Below are positions 35,278 through 46,050 of a DNA stretch of 64,000 bases, in pieces. The DNA is taken from the NCBI GenBank assembly GCA_030655075.1, contig JAURWE010000024.1, forward strand, positions 310,001 through 374,000. The letters are read 5' to 3'. The translations under genes were made by a program, and so were the position numbers. The notes beneath the pieces are model-generated. The model had not been told where the DNA came from. It did no database searches and saw nothing but the letters and a program-made list of their open reading frames with translations. Position 1 is the stretch's first letter; each line of letters starts with the position of its first letter. Origin of the DNA: Pararhizobium sp. (GTDB lineage: Bacteria; Pseudomonadota; Alphaproteobacteria; Rhizobiales; Rhizobiaceae).

Positions 35278-36704
35278 ATCTTGCGCTTCTTGCGGCCTTC
35301 GAACGGATTGACCGAGGCCTTGAACGAGATGCGGATCGGCACGCCCGGCAGGTCGAAATCGTTGCGCAAGCCGTTGGTGAGGTAGCGGATATAGGATTCC
35401 GGCAGGGCCTCAGGCCGCGTGCAGGAGACCATGAAGCCCGGCGGGCGGGCCTTGACCTGGGTCATGTATTTCAGCTTCAGGCGGCGGCCGGAAACGGCCG
35501 GTGGCGGATGCTGGATCTGCTGCGATTCGAGCCAGCGATTGAGCTTGGCGGTCGAGACGCGGCGGTTCCAGACCTTGTCCGTATCGATGATCGACTGCAT
35601 CAGCTTGTCGAGACCATAACCGGTCTGGCCCGACATCGGCACGGCGCGGATGCCGCGCGCCTGCGGCAGCAGCCGCTCGGTCTTTTCGCGCAGTTCCGCC
35701 AGCGTCGCCTGCGTATCCTCGACCAGATCCCACTTGTTGAAGGCGAGAATGGCGGCGCGGCCTTCGCGGATGACGAGGTCGACCAGTTGCAGGTCCTGCT
35801 TCTCGAAAGGAATGGTCGCATCGAAGACGATGACGACGGCTTCGGCAAAGCGGATCGAGCGCAGGCTGTCGGCAACCGAGAGCTTTTCCAGCTTCTCCTG
35901 AACGCGGGCCTTCTTGCGCATGCCGGCCGTGTCGAACATCTTGATCGTCCGGCCGCGCCATTCCCATTCGACGGAAATGCTGTCGCGGGTGATGCCCGCT
36001 TCCGGGCCGGTCAAAAGACGGTCTTCGCCGAGAAAGCGGTTGATGAGTGTCGACTTCCCGGCATTCGGGCGGCCGATGATGGCGACGCGCAGCGGCTTCG
36101 TGTCGTCATACTCGGGCTCGAAATCCTCGTCTTCGTCTTCGAAGCCGACTTCGCCGCGCAGGTCCACGTCCGTGACCGCCTCGTCCACCACAGGCGGAAA
36201 GGCGCGCTCCTCGCCGATCGCCGCAACGATGGCGTCGCGCAGATCGATCATGCCCTGGCCATGTTCGGCCGAGATCGCCACCGGATCGCCGAGACCCAGC
36301 GTGAAGGCGTCGTAGAAACCGCCGTCCGAACCCTTGGCTTCGGATTTGTTGGCCACCAGCACCACAGGCTTGCCGGTCTTGCGCAGCATGTTGGCCAGCG
36401 TCTTGTCGGCCGGTGTCAGGCCGAATTTGGCATCGACCACGAACAGCGTGATGTCGGCATCGTCGATCGCCATCTCGGTCTGCGCCCACATCCGGCCCTG
36501 CAGCGATTCCGACGGCGACTGTTCGAGACCGGCGGTGTCGATGATGGTGAAACGCAGGTCGATCAGCTTGGCATCGCCCGGACGCCGGTCGCGCGTCACA
36601 CCCGGCATATCGTCGACGAGCGCCAGCTTCTTGCCAACCAGACGGTTGAAGAGTGTCGACTTGCCGACATTGGGGCGCCCGATAATGGCGACGGTGAAAT
36701 TCAT
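35271..36704 (-). CDS. der: Ribosome biogenesis GTPase Der (EngA)
   Basis: 477 residues with two tandem G domains: G1 motifs GRPNVGKST at 9-17 and GRPNAGKST at 211-219, NKSE and NKWD G4 motifs, DTAGL and DTAGM G3 motifs, an acidic linker (EDEDEDFEPEYDD) and a C-terminal KH-like domain ending in FKASVNPFEGRKKRK. Essential for 50S subunit maturation. Length and domain order are standard. Confidence 0.98.
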   Translation of the reverse strand: MNFTVAIIGRPNVGKSTLFNRLVGKKLALVDDMPGVTRDRRPGDAKLIDLRFTIIDTAGLEQSPSESLQGRMWAQTEMAIDDADITLFVVDAKFGLTPADKTLANMLRKTGKPVVLVANKSEAKGSDGGFYDAFTLGLGDPVAISAEHGQGMIDLRDAIVAAIGEERAFPPVVDEAVTDVDLRGEVGFEDEDEDFEPEYDDTKPLRVAIIGRPNAGKSTLINRFLGEDRLLTGPEAGITRDSISVEWEWRGRTIKMFDTAGMRKKARVQEKLEKLSVADSLRSIRFAEAVVIVFDATIPFEKQDLQLVDLVIREGRAAILAFNKWDLVEDTQATLAELREKTERLLPQARGIRAVPMSGQTGYGLDKLMQSIIDTDKVWNRRVSTAKLNRWLESQQIQHPPPAVSGRRLKLKYMTQVKARPPGFMVSCTRPEALPESYIRYLTNGLRNDFDLPGVPIRISFKASVNPFEGRKKRKIY

Positions 36705-36841
36705 CAGGAAATCCTGTCTTTTTCAGCCCTTGTGAGACAAGGACTTTTAGGGAAAAGGCCTGCCGTGGCAAGAGTTGCCGCAGCAGGCCATCATTCCGGT
36801 TCGGAGCGGAGGCTCCGTATGGTCAGTGGTAGAAAGCCGGG

Positions 36842-37504
36842 TCAGCCCTGGCTTGCAATCAGGTCGATCAGCATCTGCGCCCGGTTGGCGATGTTGCGCG
36901 GGCTTTCCGGATCGGAGGCGATCTGGTCGAACCAGGTCTTGGCCTTGACCATGTCGCCGGCCTTGAAGGCCGACAGGCCGAGCGCTTCACGCGCCGAATG
37001 GCGCAGCGCATGGGTGGTGGTCGACAGAACCTCGACTTCGGCGGCAACCTGATCGTAGGTGCCGGTGTCGACGAGCAGATAGGCAGCCCGCAGCTTGGCC
37101 GCGTCGCGCAGCGCTTCCGGCACGGAAGAGTCCTTGCCAATCGCCGTAAACGCCTGAACAGCCGCCGGCACGTCACCTTTCTGGGCCTGAAGCGAGGCAG
37201 CGCGCATGCGCGCCAGGATCGGATAGGAGCCGAAGCCTTCCTTTTCCAGATCGGTCAGCGCCGCCAGCGCCTCGTCCGGCTTGTTTTCCTTGGCAAGATT
37301 GAGTGCCGCCAGGAATTCATCACCCGATGCCGAGGAGGACAGTTCATGCCAGTAGTCGTAGCCGACCTTGCCGGCTGTTCCCAGCACCACCAGAACGGCG
37401 GCAGCCATCATCAGCCGTCCGAACCGCTTCCAGATGGCCTGCATCTGTTCGGAACGGATTTCCTCATTGACCTCGCGAATGAAACTGTCGTCAGAATTTG
37501 CCAT
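36842..37504 (-). CDS. YfgM-like tetratricopeptide membrane protein
   Basis: 220 residues. Soluble N-terminus (~27), one transmembrane helix (LMMAAAVLVVLGTAGKVGYDYW, ~31-52), then TPR-like helices outside the membrane. This is the TPR_21/YfgM family, which links the Sec translocon with periplasmic chaperones in E. coli. In E. coli the order is yfgM-bamB-der; here der follows directly after 138 bases without bamB. Confidence 0.87.
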   Translation of the reverse strand: MANSDDSFIREVNEEIRSEQMQAIWKRFGRLMMAAAVLVVLGTAGKVGYDYWHELSSSASGDEFLAALNLAKENKPDEALAALTDLEKEGFGSYPILARMRAASLQAQKGDVPAAVQAFTAIGKDSSVPEALRDAAKLRAAYLLVDTGTYDQVAAEVEVLSTTTHALRHSAREALGLSAFKAGDMVKAKTWFDQIASDPESPRNIANRAQMLIDLIASQG

Positions 37505-37606
37505 TCACATCTCCCGGAATCCCGGCCTTCCTTGCGCACATCGTCGATCTTTGTGCGCCTTCTACCCGATTTTGCCGCGCTTGTAAGCGTAAAACCGTCA
37601 CACGCC

Positions 37607-38194
37607 TTAAAACGGAAGCGCGATCGGCTGAACGCCGATCAGCAAGGCATGCAGCTTCCAGACAACAAGACCGTAAACCAGCGTCCCCACGACGATGGCG
37701 GCGATGTCGTAGCTGTAGGACACGAACACCGGCAGCACCCGTTCGCCCGCCAGAACGCGCTTCTTCATCGAGATCCGCAGCATCACCGCCCAGATGAGAA
37801 AGGTGCCGAACAGCAGCACGGAGTTGAGCTCGCCATTGCTGAGGAGATGCGCCAGCGCCCAGATCTTGATGGCGAGCACGGCCGGAAACTTGGTGACGGC
37901 CTTGATCTTTCCGGCTGGAAAGAACTGCGCCGCCAGACAGATCGAGGCGATCAGCATCAGGGTCAGCGTTAGGTGCAACAGGAAGAACGGCGCGACATAA
38001 AGCACCTCCGAGGGCCGCGAGGCATCGAAACCATAGGCGATCAATGCGATGCCGAGGATGGAACAGATGCCGTGGAGCGCATGCCAGAGGCCCTTGCCGC
38101 CGCGTGCCATGACGGCGCGCCGAAGGCCCGACGCCAGCGGCTGCACCAGATGCACGCCAAGAAAGATCACAATGCCAAGTATCAGGATCGTCAT
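37607..38194 (-). CDS. NnrU family membrane protein
   Basis: 195 residues from the ATG at 38194. About six hydrophobic helices, beginning MTILILGIVIFLGVHLVQPLA with the conserved HGICSILGIALIAYGF and LLHLTLTLMLIAS segments. NnrU proteins are linked to nitric-oxide/nitrite metabolism in some proteobacteria and resemble isoprenoid-methyltransferase membrane folds. No denitrification genes are near, so a narrower role is not assigned. Confidence 0.87.
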   Translation of the reverse strand: MTILILGIVIFLGVHLVQPLASGLRRAVMARGGKGLWHALHGICSILGIALIAYGFDASRPSEVLYVAPFFLLHLTLTLMLIASICLAAQFFPAGKIKAVTKFPAVLAIKIWALAHLLSNGELNSVLLFGTFLIWAVMLRISMKKRVLAGERVLPVFVSYSYDIAAIVVGTLVYGLVVWKLHALLIGVQPIALPF

Positions 38195-38344
38195 GTCCGG
38201 CCGTCCTCTGTCGCCAAGTTGCGTCCCGGCATAGCCGCAAAGACGGGTGATTTCCAGTGCGACAGAAGGAACCATCGCTTGAACGATCAAAGGTTTGCCG
38301 CATTCCTGCCGCAGATAAACCGAAACGGATTGGATTGATTGTCT

Positions 38345-39319
38345 ATGCTGCGTTTTCTGGCTGCCCTCCCCCTCGTCGTCATCGCCGCCGCACCGGTACA
38401 GGCAGAACAGCAAAAGCAGCTCGTGGTCATCTCTTTCGACGGCGCCCACGACAATGCGCTGTGGACCAGGAGCCGCGATATGGCCAAGCGCACCGGCGCG
38501 CATTTCACCTACTTTCTCTCCTGCACCTTCCTGATGACCAAGGCCGACGGCAAGGCCTATAAGGCGCCGCACCATGGGGCCGGCCGCTCCAATGTCGGCT
38601 TTGCGCCGGATACCGCCGATGTCGCGGCACGTCTCGACAACATCTGGCAGGCGCATCTGGAAGGCCATGATATCGGCAGCCATGCCTGCGGCCATTTCGA
38701 TGGCGGCAGCTGGACCACGTCCGAATGGGAACAGGAACTCGAGAGTTTCAAAAGCGCTCTGACCGATGCCTGGAAGAACAACGGCCTTTCGGACCGTGAG
38801 CCGGAGGGCTGGGCTGACCTTGCCAAGACCGGCATCGCCGGCTTTCGCGCCCCCTATCTGTCGGCCGGTGACGGACTGCTGCCGGCTCTCAAAGCATCAG
38901 GCTATCTCTATGATGCCAGCTCCGTGTCGAAAGGCCCCATCCTGCCCGCGCTCAAGGATGGGATGATGCGGTTTTCGCTGCCGCTGATTGCCGAGGGCCC
39001 GTCCAACCGGCCGGTGATCGGCATGGACTACAATCTGTTCGTGCGCCATTCGATGGGTGTCGAAAACAAAAAGGACAGCGCCGCCTTCGAGGAGCGCACC
39101 TACCAGGCCTTCAAGGCCGCCTTCGAGGCTCAGCATGAGGGCGATCGCGTGCCGCTGGAACTCGGGTTTCATTTTGTCGAGATGAACGGCGGCGCCTATT
39201 GGCGGGCGCTGGACCGGCTTTTGACCGAGGTGTGCCACCAGCCGGACGTCGCCTGCGTCAGCCACGCGGAGGCGATGACCATCCTCAAAAAGAAGAAGGC
39301 GGAAAACTCCGCCTTCTGA
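38345..39319 (+). CDS. Secreted polysaccharide deacetylase family protein
   Basis: 324 residues from the ATG at 38345 (TTG two codons earlier possible; ribosome site weak). Signal peptide MLRFLAALPLVVIAAAPVQA. NodB-homology traits are present but spread: VVISFDGAHDNALWTRSRDM carries the first Asp, DIGSHACGHFDGGSW the metal His pair, and IAGFRAPYL the substrate Arg. Divergent from chitin or xylan deacetylases, so the substrate is uncertain. Its last codons form half of a terminator hairpin shared with bacA. Confidence 0.87.
   Translation: MLRFLAALPLVVIAAAPVQAEQQKQLVVISFDGAHDNALWTRSRDMAKRTGAHFTYFLSCTFLMTKADGKAYKAPHHGAGRSNVGFAPDTADVAARLDNIWQAHLEGHDIGSHACGHFDGGSWTTSEWEQELESFKSALTDAWKNNGLSDREPEGWADLAKTGIAGFRAPYLSAGDGLLPALKASGYLYDASSVSKGPILPALKDGMMRFSLPLIAEGPSNRPVIGMDYNLFVRHSMGVENKKDSAAFEERTYQAFKAAFEAQHEGDRVPLELGFHFVEMNGGAYWRALDRLLTEVCHQPDVACVSHAEAMTILKKKKAENSAF
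39295..39316. terminator. Bidirectional terminator inside the deacetylase 3' end
   Basis: GAAGGCGGA-aaac-TCCGCCTTC is a perfect 9-bp stem. The last coding triplets and the first base of the deacetylase stop lie in it. On the minus strand it is followed by TTCTTTTTGAG, giving a good terminator for bacA. On the plus strand TGATTGTTT follows. It therefore serves both convergent genes. Confidence 0.75.
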
Positions 39320-39336
39320 TTGTTTCCAAAACCTGT

Positions 39337-40617
39337 TCAGATCAGCTTCGGCTCGAGGTCGTCATCGTCTTCGCTCTGGCGCTCCAGATAGCGCTGGTCG
39401 ATGGCCGGCAGCGGCTCGTCGTCGATGGCCGCCTCGAAGGCTTTCAGGCGCTTGTGGATCGACAGAAGTTCGATGATCGTCGTCCAGGAATTGACCAGAT
39501 ACTGGAACGAGTTGCTGACCTGGCCGAAGGCCGTGGCGATCTGCTGGTAGATACCATAGGTGATCTTGCCGGCCACGATGGTCGGCACCAGCATGAACAG
39601 GAGGAAGATGGCATCCGCCTGGATGTAGAAATAGCGGGCGACGTTGAAATAGAGATAGTGGAAATAGAGCCGGAAATAGTTCTGCCGGACGTTCGAGAAC
39701 AGCTCCTTGACGGTGCCCGGCTGGGCGCGGTCGGCGTGATCTTCGCCATAGACCAGCTCCTTGCGGTAAGCGGCCTCGACGCGCTGGTTGCGGAAGTTCA
39801 GCCCCGGCAGCTTGATGCCGACGCCGGCCAGAAGAACCGTTCCGAAGATCGACCAGAACAGCGCCAGCCAGAACAGCGAATGCGGCACGGCGCCGATGAC
39901 CGGCAGTTCGGTCAGATAGGTGGACAGCTCGAACAGGATCGGCAGGAACACCACCAGCGTCATCAGCGAGTTGATCAGCGAGATGCCGAGGCCTTCGAGA
40001 ATATTGGCAAAGCGCATCGTATCTTCCTGGATACGCTGCGAAGCACCTTCGATATGCCGGACCTTTTCCCATTTCGACATGTAGAAATCGTTCATCGCCG
40101 TGCGCCAGCGGAAGACGTAATGGCTGGTGAAGAAATCCGTGAGGATCGACACGAACATGCTGACGAAGGCGATCTGCGCGAAAATGATCATCAGATCGTA
40201 GAAATTCTGCGTCGTGATGCCGGGCTGCTTCGACAACGCATTCTGCAGGAGGTCGCCGAACGGACGGCGCCAGTTGTTGAGCGCGACGGAAATCTGCACG
40301 GCGAAATAGGTCGAGAAGATGATCAGCACCGAGCCCCAGATCGACCAGCGGATCCAGGGATGATCCTTGGCATAGATCGACCAGGCGCCGCAGAAGATCA
40401 CGCTCATGACCAGGAAGTACATGTAGAACCAGAGATTGTCCGGTGCGATGAAGAAATCGAGCCCGATGCGCGGTGCCACGCCTTCGCCGGGAGGGCCGAA
40501 ACCGAGCGATGTGCCCAGCGGCTCGGCGATCAGATACCAGGCAGCAATCGCCACGAGGGTCCACAGGACAACGGAGGAAAAGAACAGCTTGGGCTTCGGG
40601 AAGAAGGAATGGAACAA
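39337..40617 (-). CDS. bacA: Peptide transporter BacA/SbmA
   Basis: 426 residues, about seven or eight membrane helices. The N-terminus FFPKPKLFFSSVVLWTLVAIAAWYL, FYMYFLVMSVIFCGAWS and the block WRTAMNDFYMSKWEKVRHIEGASQRIQEDTMRF are those of rhizobial BacA. This SbmA/BacA family imports antimicrobial and nodule-specific cysteine-rich peptides using the proton gradient, and affects lipid-A very-long-chain fatty acids. BacA is needed for bacteroid survival in inverted-repeat-clade legumes. It is a single gene here. Confidence 0.94.
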   Translation of the reverse strand: MFHSFFPKPKLFFSSVVLWTLVAIAAWYLIAEPLGTSLGFGPPGEGVAPRIGLDFFIAPDNLWFYMYFLVMSVIFCGAWSIYAKDHPWIRWSIWGSVLIIFSTYFAVQISVALNNWRRPFGDLLQNALSKQPGITTQNFYDLMIIFAQIAFVSMFVSILTDFFTSHYVFRWRTAMNDFYMSKWEKVRHIEGASQRIQEDTMRFANILEGLGISLINSLMTLVVFLPILFELSTYLTELPVIGAVPHSLFWLALFWSIFGTVLLAGVGIKLPGLNFRNQRVEAAYRKELVYGEDHADRAQPGTVKELFSNVRQNYFRLYFHYLYFNVARYFYIQADAIFLLFMLVPTIVAGKITYGIYQQIATAFGQVSNSFQYLVNSWTTIIELLSIHKRLKAFEAAIDDEPLPAIDQRYLERQSEDDDDLEPKLI

Positions 40618-40717
40618 GACGGGGCACTCTCGTTGTATGAATCAGGCGGAAAGCCTGCCTGCGCAAGGGGCGAAACTAGGACAAAAGCGCGCCAGCAACA
40701 ACGGACCGCACGGCACA

Positions 40718-41929
40718 TTACCGTAATTTAATCGCGTCCTCGATATCGCGCCGCACGGCGAAGGCGGCAAGCGCGCAGAAAATCAGCGCCAGCGCCGCCA
40801 GAAGCGTCGGCAGCGTGAAACTTCCGGTGCGCCCGGCGAGCCACCCGGCCACCGCAGGACCGGCGATCTGCCCGACCCCGAAGGCGGCCGTCATCAGCGC
40901 CAGCGCCCGGCGCGGACTGTTCGGCGCAATCATCCGGCCGATTTGCAGGCCATAGGCGGTGATCATGATGAAGGTTGCTCCAAGCAGAACCCCGCCGATC
41001 AGCGGCGCAGCCGGCAGCGGCAGCACGACCGTCGAAAACACGCCAAGAGCCTCGATCAGCAATCCCGCAATATAGATCCAGAGCAGGCCGAAACGCGGCA
41101 CGGCACGGTTCCACAGATGCACCGAAACGGCGGCGCTGATGCCGGTGATGAACCAGCAGAGGAACTCGACCGTCTGGTCAGCAGCCCCCTGCCGGGCCAT
41201 GGCGACGAGGAAGGTAGCGGTGATGACATAGCCGAAGCCGAAGACGCCGTAGCTCAGCGTCAGCATGGTCAGCGGCCGTGTCCAGACGAGCGGAGGCTCC
41301 GGCGCGGGGCGGGTTAGCGAAGGTGCGTCCCTGGGCAAAAGCAGCGCCACGGCAATCAGCCCGAGCACGGCAACCACAGCGCCGAGGAGCCACTCGGCCC
41401 GCCAGCCGGCGAACCCGGCAATCCCCGCATCCGGCATAAGCCACACCAGCAGCGACGACAGGGCGATGCCGATGCCGACGCCGCCGAAATGCGTCGATTG
41501 CACGAAGGGTTTTCCGGCCTGCGCCCCGCGCGACAGAACGATGCCGGACATGAAGATCATCGCAAAGGCACTGGCGACACCGGCTAGGAAGCGGATGAAC
41601 ACGAAGGCCGGAAGCGACGCGGCAACGCCCATGGCCAAAAGCAGCAGCGCCGTTGCGGCAAGCGCGCCCAGCGCCAAGCGCCGCTCGAAACCGGCCGCCC
41701 AGCCATAGGCGGCGAGCACCGCGCCGGCGAGATAACCGATGAAATTGGCCGAGGCGACCAGACCGGCATCGGCAGGCGACAGGCCGAGACCGGCCATCAT
41801 GCCGGGCAGGATCGGCGTATAGGAAAACCGCCCGAAGCCCATGGCCACCGCCATGCCGATTGCGCCGCCGATGGCGGCACAGGCAAGATTTTCGGAGATG
41901 ACGGGAGAAGGGGAGCCGGACGTGGTCAT
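40718..41929 (-). CDS. MFS transporter, YbfB/YjiJ family
   Basis: 403 residues with 12 hydrophobic segments. ACAAIGGAIGMAVAMGFGRFSYTPILPGMMAGLGLSPADAG at the start is the signature of the YbfB family; FVQSTHFGGVGIGIALSSLLVW lies in helix 5. Probably an exporter or sugar/drug facilitator; substrate unknown. No partner genes beyond a 57-base gap to map. Confidence 0.9.
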   Translation of the reverse strand: MTTSGSPSPVISENLACAAIGGAIGMAVAMGFGRFSYTPILPGMMAGLGLSPADAGLVASANFIGYLAGAVLAAYGWAAGFERRLALGALAATALLLLAMGVAASLPAFVFIRFLAGVASAFAMIFMSGIVLSRGAQAGKPFVQSTHFGGVGIGIALSSLLVWLMPDAGIAGFAGWRAEWLLGAVVAVLGLIAVALLLPRDAPSLTRPAPEPPLVWTRPLTMLTLSYGVFGFGYVITATFLVAMARQGAADQTVEFLCWFITGISAAVSVHLWNRAVPRFGLLWIYIAGLLIEALGVFSTVVLPLPAAPLIGGVLLGATFIMITAYGLQIGRMIAPNSPRRALALMTAAFGVGQIAGPAVAGWLAGRTGSFTLPTLLAALALIFCALAAFAVRRDIEDAIKLR

Positions 41930-41986
41930 CCGGTTTTATTGCAGCGCAAGAAAGACGCTGCAAATCAATAGAATTGATCGTTCCAT

Positions 41987-42745
41987 TCAGGACACCGGAT
42001 CAGCCCGCGTCAGCACCAAGGGGCCGTTGCGGGTGGCGATGACCGTGTGTTCGAACTGCACGGTCGGCGCGCGCGGTTCGCTGTAGAGCGTCCACGCATC
42101 GTCGCCGCCCTCGGCCCAGCGGGCGCCGACGGACAGGAACGGCTCGATGGTAAAGACGGCGCCCTCTTCCATGCGGCGGCTTTCGCGCGGGTCCGGCCAG
42201 GTGGCAAGCTCGGTGGGTTCTTCATGCAGCGAGCGGCCGACACCGTGGCTGGCGAGGTTTTCCACCAGCGTGTAGCGGTTGCGCCCGGCAAAGGCGCCGA
42301 TGGCCGTGCCGATCCCGGCATAGGGCCGCCCGGCCGAGACCTGTTGCAGGCCGACCCAGAGCGCCCGCTTGCCATCACGGCAGAGCCGGTCGAGAACCGG
42401 CTTGACCGGCGGCACGGTGAAGGAGGCGCCGGTGTCGGCATAAAAGCCGTTCTTTTCGGCCGATACATCGATGTTGATCAGGTCGCCGGCGGCGATGACG
42501 CGGTCGCCGGGAATGCCATGGGCGATCTCTTCATTGATGCTGATGCAGGTGGCGCCGGGAAAATTATAGGACAGTTCCGGCGCCGACCGCGCCCCGGCAT
42601 CCTCCAGAAGCTTGCGCCCCAAGGCATCGAGCTCGGCCGTCGTCATGCCCGGCTCGATCGCCGCCCCCATGCCCTGCAGCGCATTGGCACAGATGCGGCC
42701 GATTTCCTTCATCGCATTGAGGTCGTCATCATTGGAGAGTGTCAT
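41987..42745 (-). CDS. map: Type I methionine aminopeptidase
   Basis: 252 residues from the ATG at 42745. Removes N-terminal Met from nascent proteins. Metal ligands appear in INIDVSAEKNGFYADTGASF (two Asp), HGVGRSLHEEP (His), FTIEPFLSVG (Glu) and VQFEHTVIAT (Glu). Start MTLSNDDDLNAMKEIGRICANAL fits the family. It may be a secondary paralogue, since rhizobia often have more than one map; that cannot be told here. Confidence 0.92.
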   Translation of the reverse strand: MTLSNDDDLNAMKEIGRICANALQGMGAAIEPGMTTAELDALGRKLLEDAGARSAPELSYNFPGATCISINEEIAHGIPGDRVIAAGDLINIDVSAEKNGFYADTGASFTVPPVKPVLDRLCRDGKRALWVGLQQVSAGRPYAGIGTAIGAFAGRNRYTLVENLASHGVGRSLHEEPTELATWPDPRESRRMEEGAVFTIEPFLSVGARWAEGGDDAWTLYSEPRAPTVQFEHTVIATRNGPLVLTRADPVS

Positions 42746-42809
42746 GGTCGTTCCCGCTTTCGATGCTTCCATGTAAAGCGGGAAGACCGAATGATCCAGC
42801 AAAACTGCC

Positions 42810-43862
42810 TTAGGCAACCGCCTTTGCATTCTCTTCCGCCACCGCAGCGCGCACCTTTGGCGCCACCTTGGTGCCGTAGAGTTCGATGCCGCGCATGATC
42901 TGCTCGTGCGGCATCGGGCCGATGGCCATCTGCAGCAGGAACCGGTCGTTCTTGAACACCTTGTGGTGCGCGATGATCTTGTCGGCCACCGTATCCGGAT
43001 CGCCGAGGAAGAGATTGCCGGACTTGCTGCGCGCCTGGTCGAAATGCGCCCGGTTCGTCGGCCCCCAGCCGCGCTCGCGGCCGATGCGGTTCATCACCTC
43101 GGCCTGTGGCCCGTAAAACTGATCGGCCGCCGTGTCGTCCGTATCGGCGATGAAGCCGTGCACGTTGATGCTGGTCTTCAGTTGCGACGCCGGCTGTCCG
43201 GCGCGTGCACCGGACTGCCGGTAGAGATCGAGCAGCGGTGCGAAGCGTACCGGTTCGCCGCCGATGATGGCGACCGCCAGCGGCAGGCCGAGCGCACCCG
43301 CCCGCGCCACCGACTGCGGTGTGCCACCGACGGCGATCCACAGCGGCAGCTTGTCCTGCAGCGGGCGCGGATAGACACCGCGATTGTTGATCGGCGGCCG
43401 CATTTCGCCCGACCATGTCACCATCTCGCTGTCGCGCAGCTTGATCAGAAGATCGAGCTTTTCGGAAAACAGCTGGTCATAGTCGTCGAGATTCTGGCCG
43501 AACAGCGGGAAGGATTCGATGAACGAACCCCGACCCGCCATGATCTCGGCACGGCCGTTCGACAGGAGATCGAGCGTCGCGAACTGCTGGAACACGCGCA
43601 CCGGGTCTTCCGAGCTGAGAACGGTCACGGCGCTTGAGAGCCGGATGTTTTTCGTCCGGGTGGCAGCCCCGGCCAGAATGACCGCCGGTGCGGATGCGGC
43701 ATAGTCCGGCCGGTGATGTTCGCCGAGCCCGAAGACGTCGAGCCCGACCTGATCGGCGAGCTCGATTTCTTCCAGGAGGTTTTTGAGGCGTGCAGCCGCA
43801 GCCGCGCCCTTGTTGACCGCTTTCGGATCGACATCCGCAAAAGTGTAAAGACCGAGTTCCAT
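42810..43862 (-). CDS. LLM-class flavin-dependent oxidoreductase
   Basis: 350 residues from the ATG at 43862, six bases after GAGG. Bacterial luciferase-like TIM barrel: MELGLYTFADVDPKAVNKG, GLDVFGLGEHHRPDYAASAP, TVLSSEDPVRVFQQFATLDLLSNGRAEIMAGRGSF and the FLGDPDTVADKII loop. Uses FMNH2 from a partner reductase; substrate unknown. It precedes map by 64 bases on the same strand. Confidence 0.92.
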   Translation of the reverse strand: MELGLYTFADVDPKAVNKGAAAAARLKNLLEEIELADQVGLDVFGLGEHHRPDYAASAPAVILAGAATRTKNIRLSSAVTVLSSEDPVRVFQQFATLDLLSNGRAEIMAGRGSFIESFPLFGQNLDDYDQLFSEKLDLLIKLRDSEMVTWSGEMRPPINNRGVYPRPLQDKLPLWIAVGGTPQSVARAGALGLPLAVAIIGGEPVRFAPLLDLYRQSGARAGQPASQLKTSINVHGFIADTDDTAADQFYGPQAEVMNRIGRERGWGPTNRAHFDQARSKSGNLFLGDPDTVADKIIAHHKVFKNDRFLLQMAIGPMPHEQIMRGIELYGTKVAPKVRAAVAEENAKAVA

Positions 43863-43979
43863 CATCTGCCTCGAAGGGGTTTGCTTTTCCCTCAGATAAG
43901 CTGCGGCCATCAGCAATCACAGTCGCCGCTGGTGAAACAGTGTGTTTCGCAAAGGCAACCGGCTTGACGACTACGCCTC

Positions 43980-44081
43980 CTAGGGATTGAGAAGCCGGAC
44001 GCCTGTCGTGTGAAAATCGCGGATGTTGCGGGTGACGACGGATAGGTCATGCAGGGTCAGTTTGCTTTTTCGCCGGCGCAT
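43980..44081 (-). pseudogene. Remnant of a VapC-type PIN toxin
   Basis: A 33-codon frame ends LHDLSVVTRNIRDFHTTGV plus RLLNP and a TAG. That is the standard C-terminus of VapC toxins (helix, strand VVTRN-R-DF, GV-LLNP). The first ~100 residues including the catalytic Asp cluster are missing. The remnant overlaps the 3' end of the antitoxin gene in another frame, as an intact toxin would follow it. Toxin lost by deletion, antitoxin kept. Confidence 0.75.
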
Positions 44082-44241
44082 CCGGGCTCCCAGCAATGAG
44101 CTTGCGATAGTCTTCGATCAACAAGAGCACATGCGACGGCTCACCCCGATAGGTAATGAAAACCGGCCCCTGCCGCGCAGTCTTCCTGGCGTGACCGGGT
44201 TTTCGGTTAAGCTTGCGGCTGGACAATGTGGGGATGGTCAA
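44047..44241 (-). CDS. Phd-type antitoxin, orphaned
   Basis: 64 residues with a TTG start six bases after GGAGG. The N-terminal TIPTLSSRKLNRKPGHARKTARQGPVFITYRGEPSHVLLLIEDY is the Phd/YefM domain (PVFIT-RG-P-HVLL pattern). The toxin that should follow survives only as a C-terminal fragment. It may still bind DNA or neutralise related toxins. Confidence 0.78.
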   Translation of the reverse strand: MTIPTLSSRKLNRKPGHARKTARQGPVFITYRGEPSHVLLLIEDYRKLIAGSPDAPAKKQTDPA

Positions 44242-44300
44242 CCTGCACCTCCGATTGGTGTGCTGACCCTAGTGCAATCGGGGCAGGCAATCAATTCTCC

Positions 44301-45794
<1,494 letters not shown>

Positions 45795-45863
45795 GCAGTC
45801 CCCCCGATCTTTTCTACAACCTGCGCTGCCCGTGTTCCTCCCGGCAGCGCCCTTTCCAAAAGT

Positions 45864-45897
45864 TCAATACAACGAAAAAACGAATGTCAAACGAAAA
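45864..45897 (-). promoter_or_regulatory. Candidate glpK promoter with GlpR-like TTCG boxes
   Basis: On the glpK strand there are three TTCGTT-type boxes (45873, 45881 and 45892 on the plus strand as CGAA) around a TTGACA -35 box; a TATTGA -10 lies 15 bases on. Repeated TTTCG boxes are bound by DeoR-family GlpR regulators. No glpR gene is in the window, so the regulator is inferred. Confidence 0.45.
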
Positions 45898-46050
45898 CAA
45901 ACCGCAAATTCGTCGATCGGCAAACACCTGCTGGTCTGCAAATATCCCTTTAAAAACACAATTGTCACGCAGGGAGTTTTGGGCGTAGTTTGGTTGCACT
46001 GCCGCAAAATCGCGGCGGTCGAAACGGTCCAGAGCTGACAGGGAAGACTG

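Noticed and set aside
35130..37052. A 640-codon plus-strand open frame across der
   Set aside because: Antisense to der and the YfgM-like gene; no ribosome site or motif.
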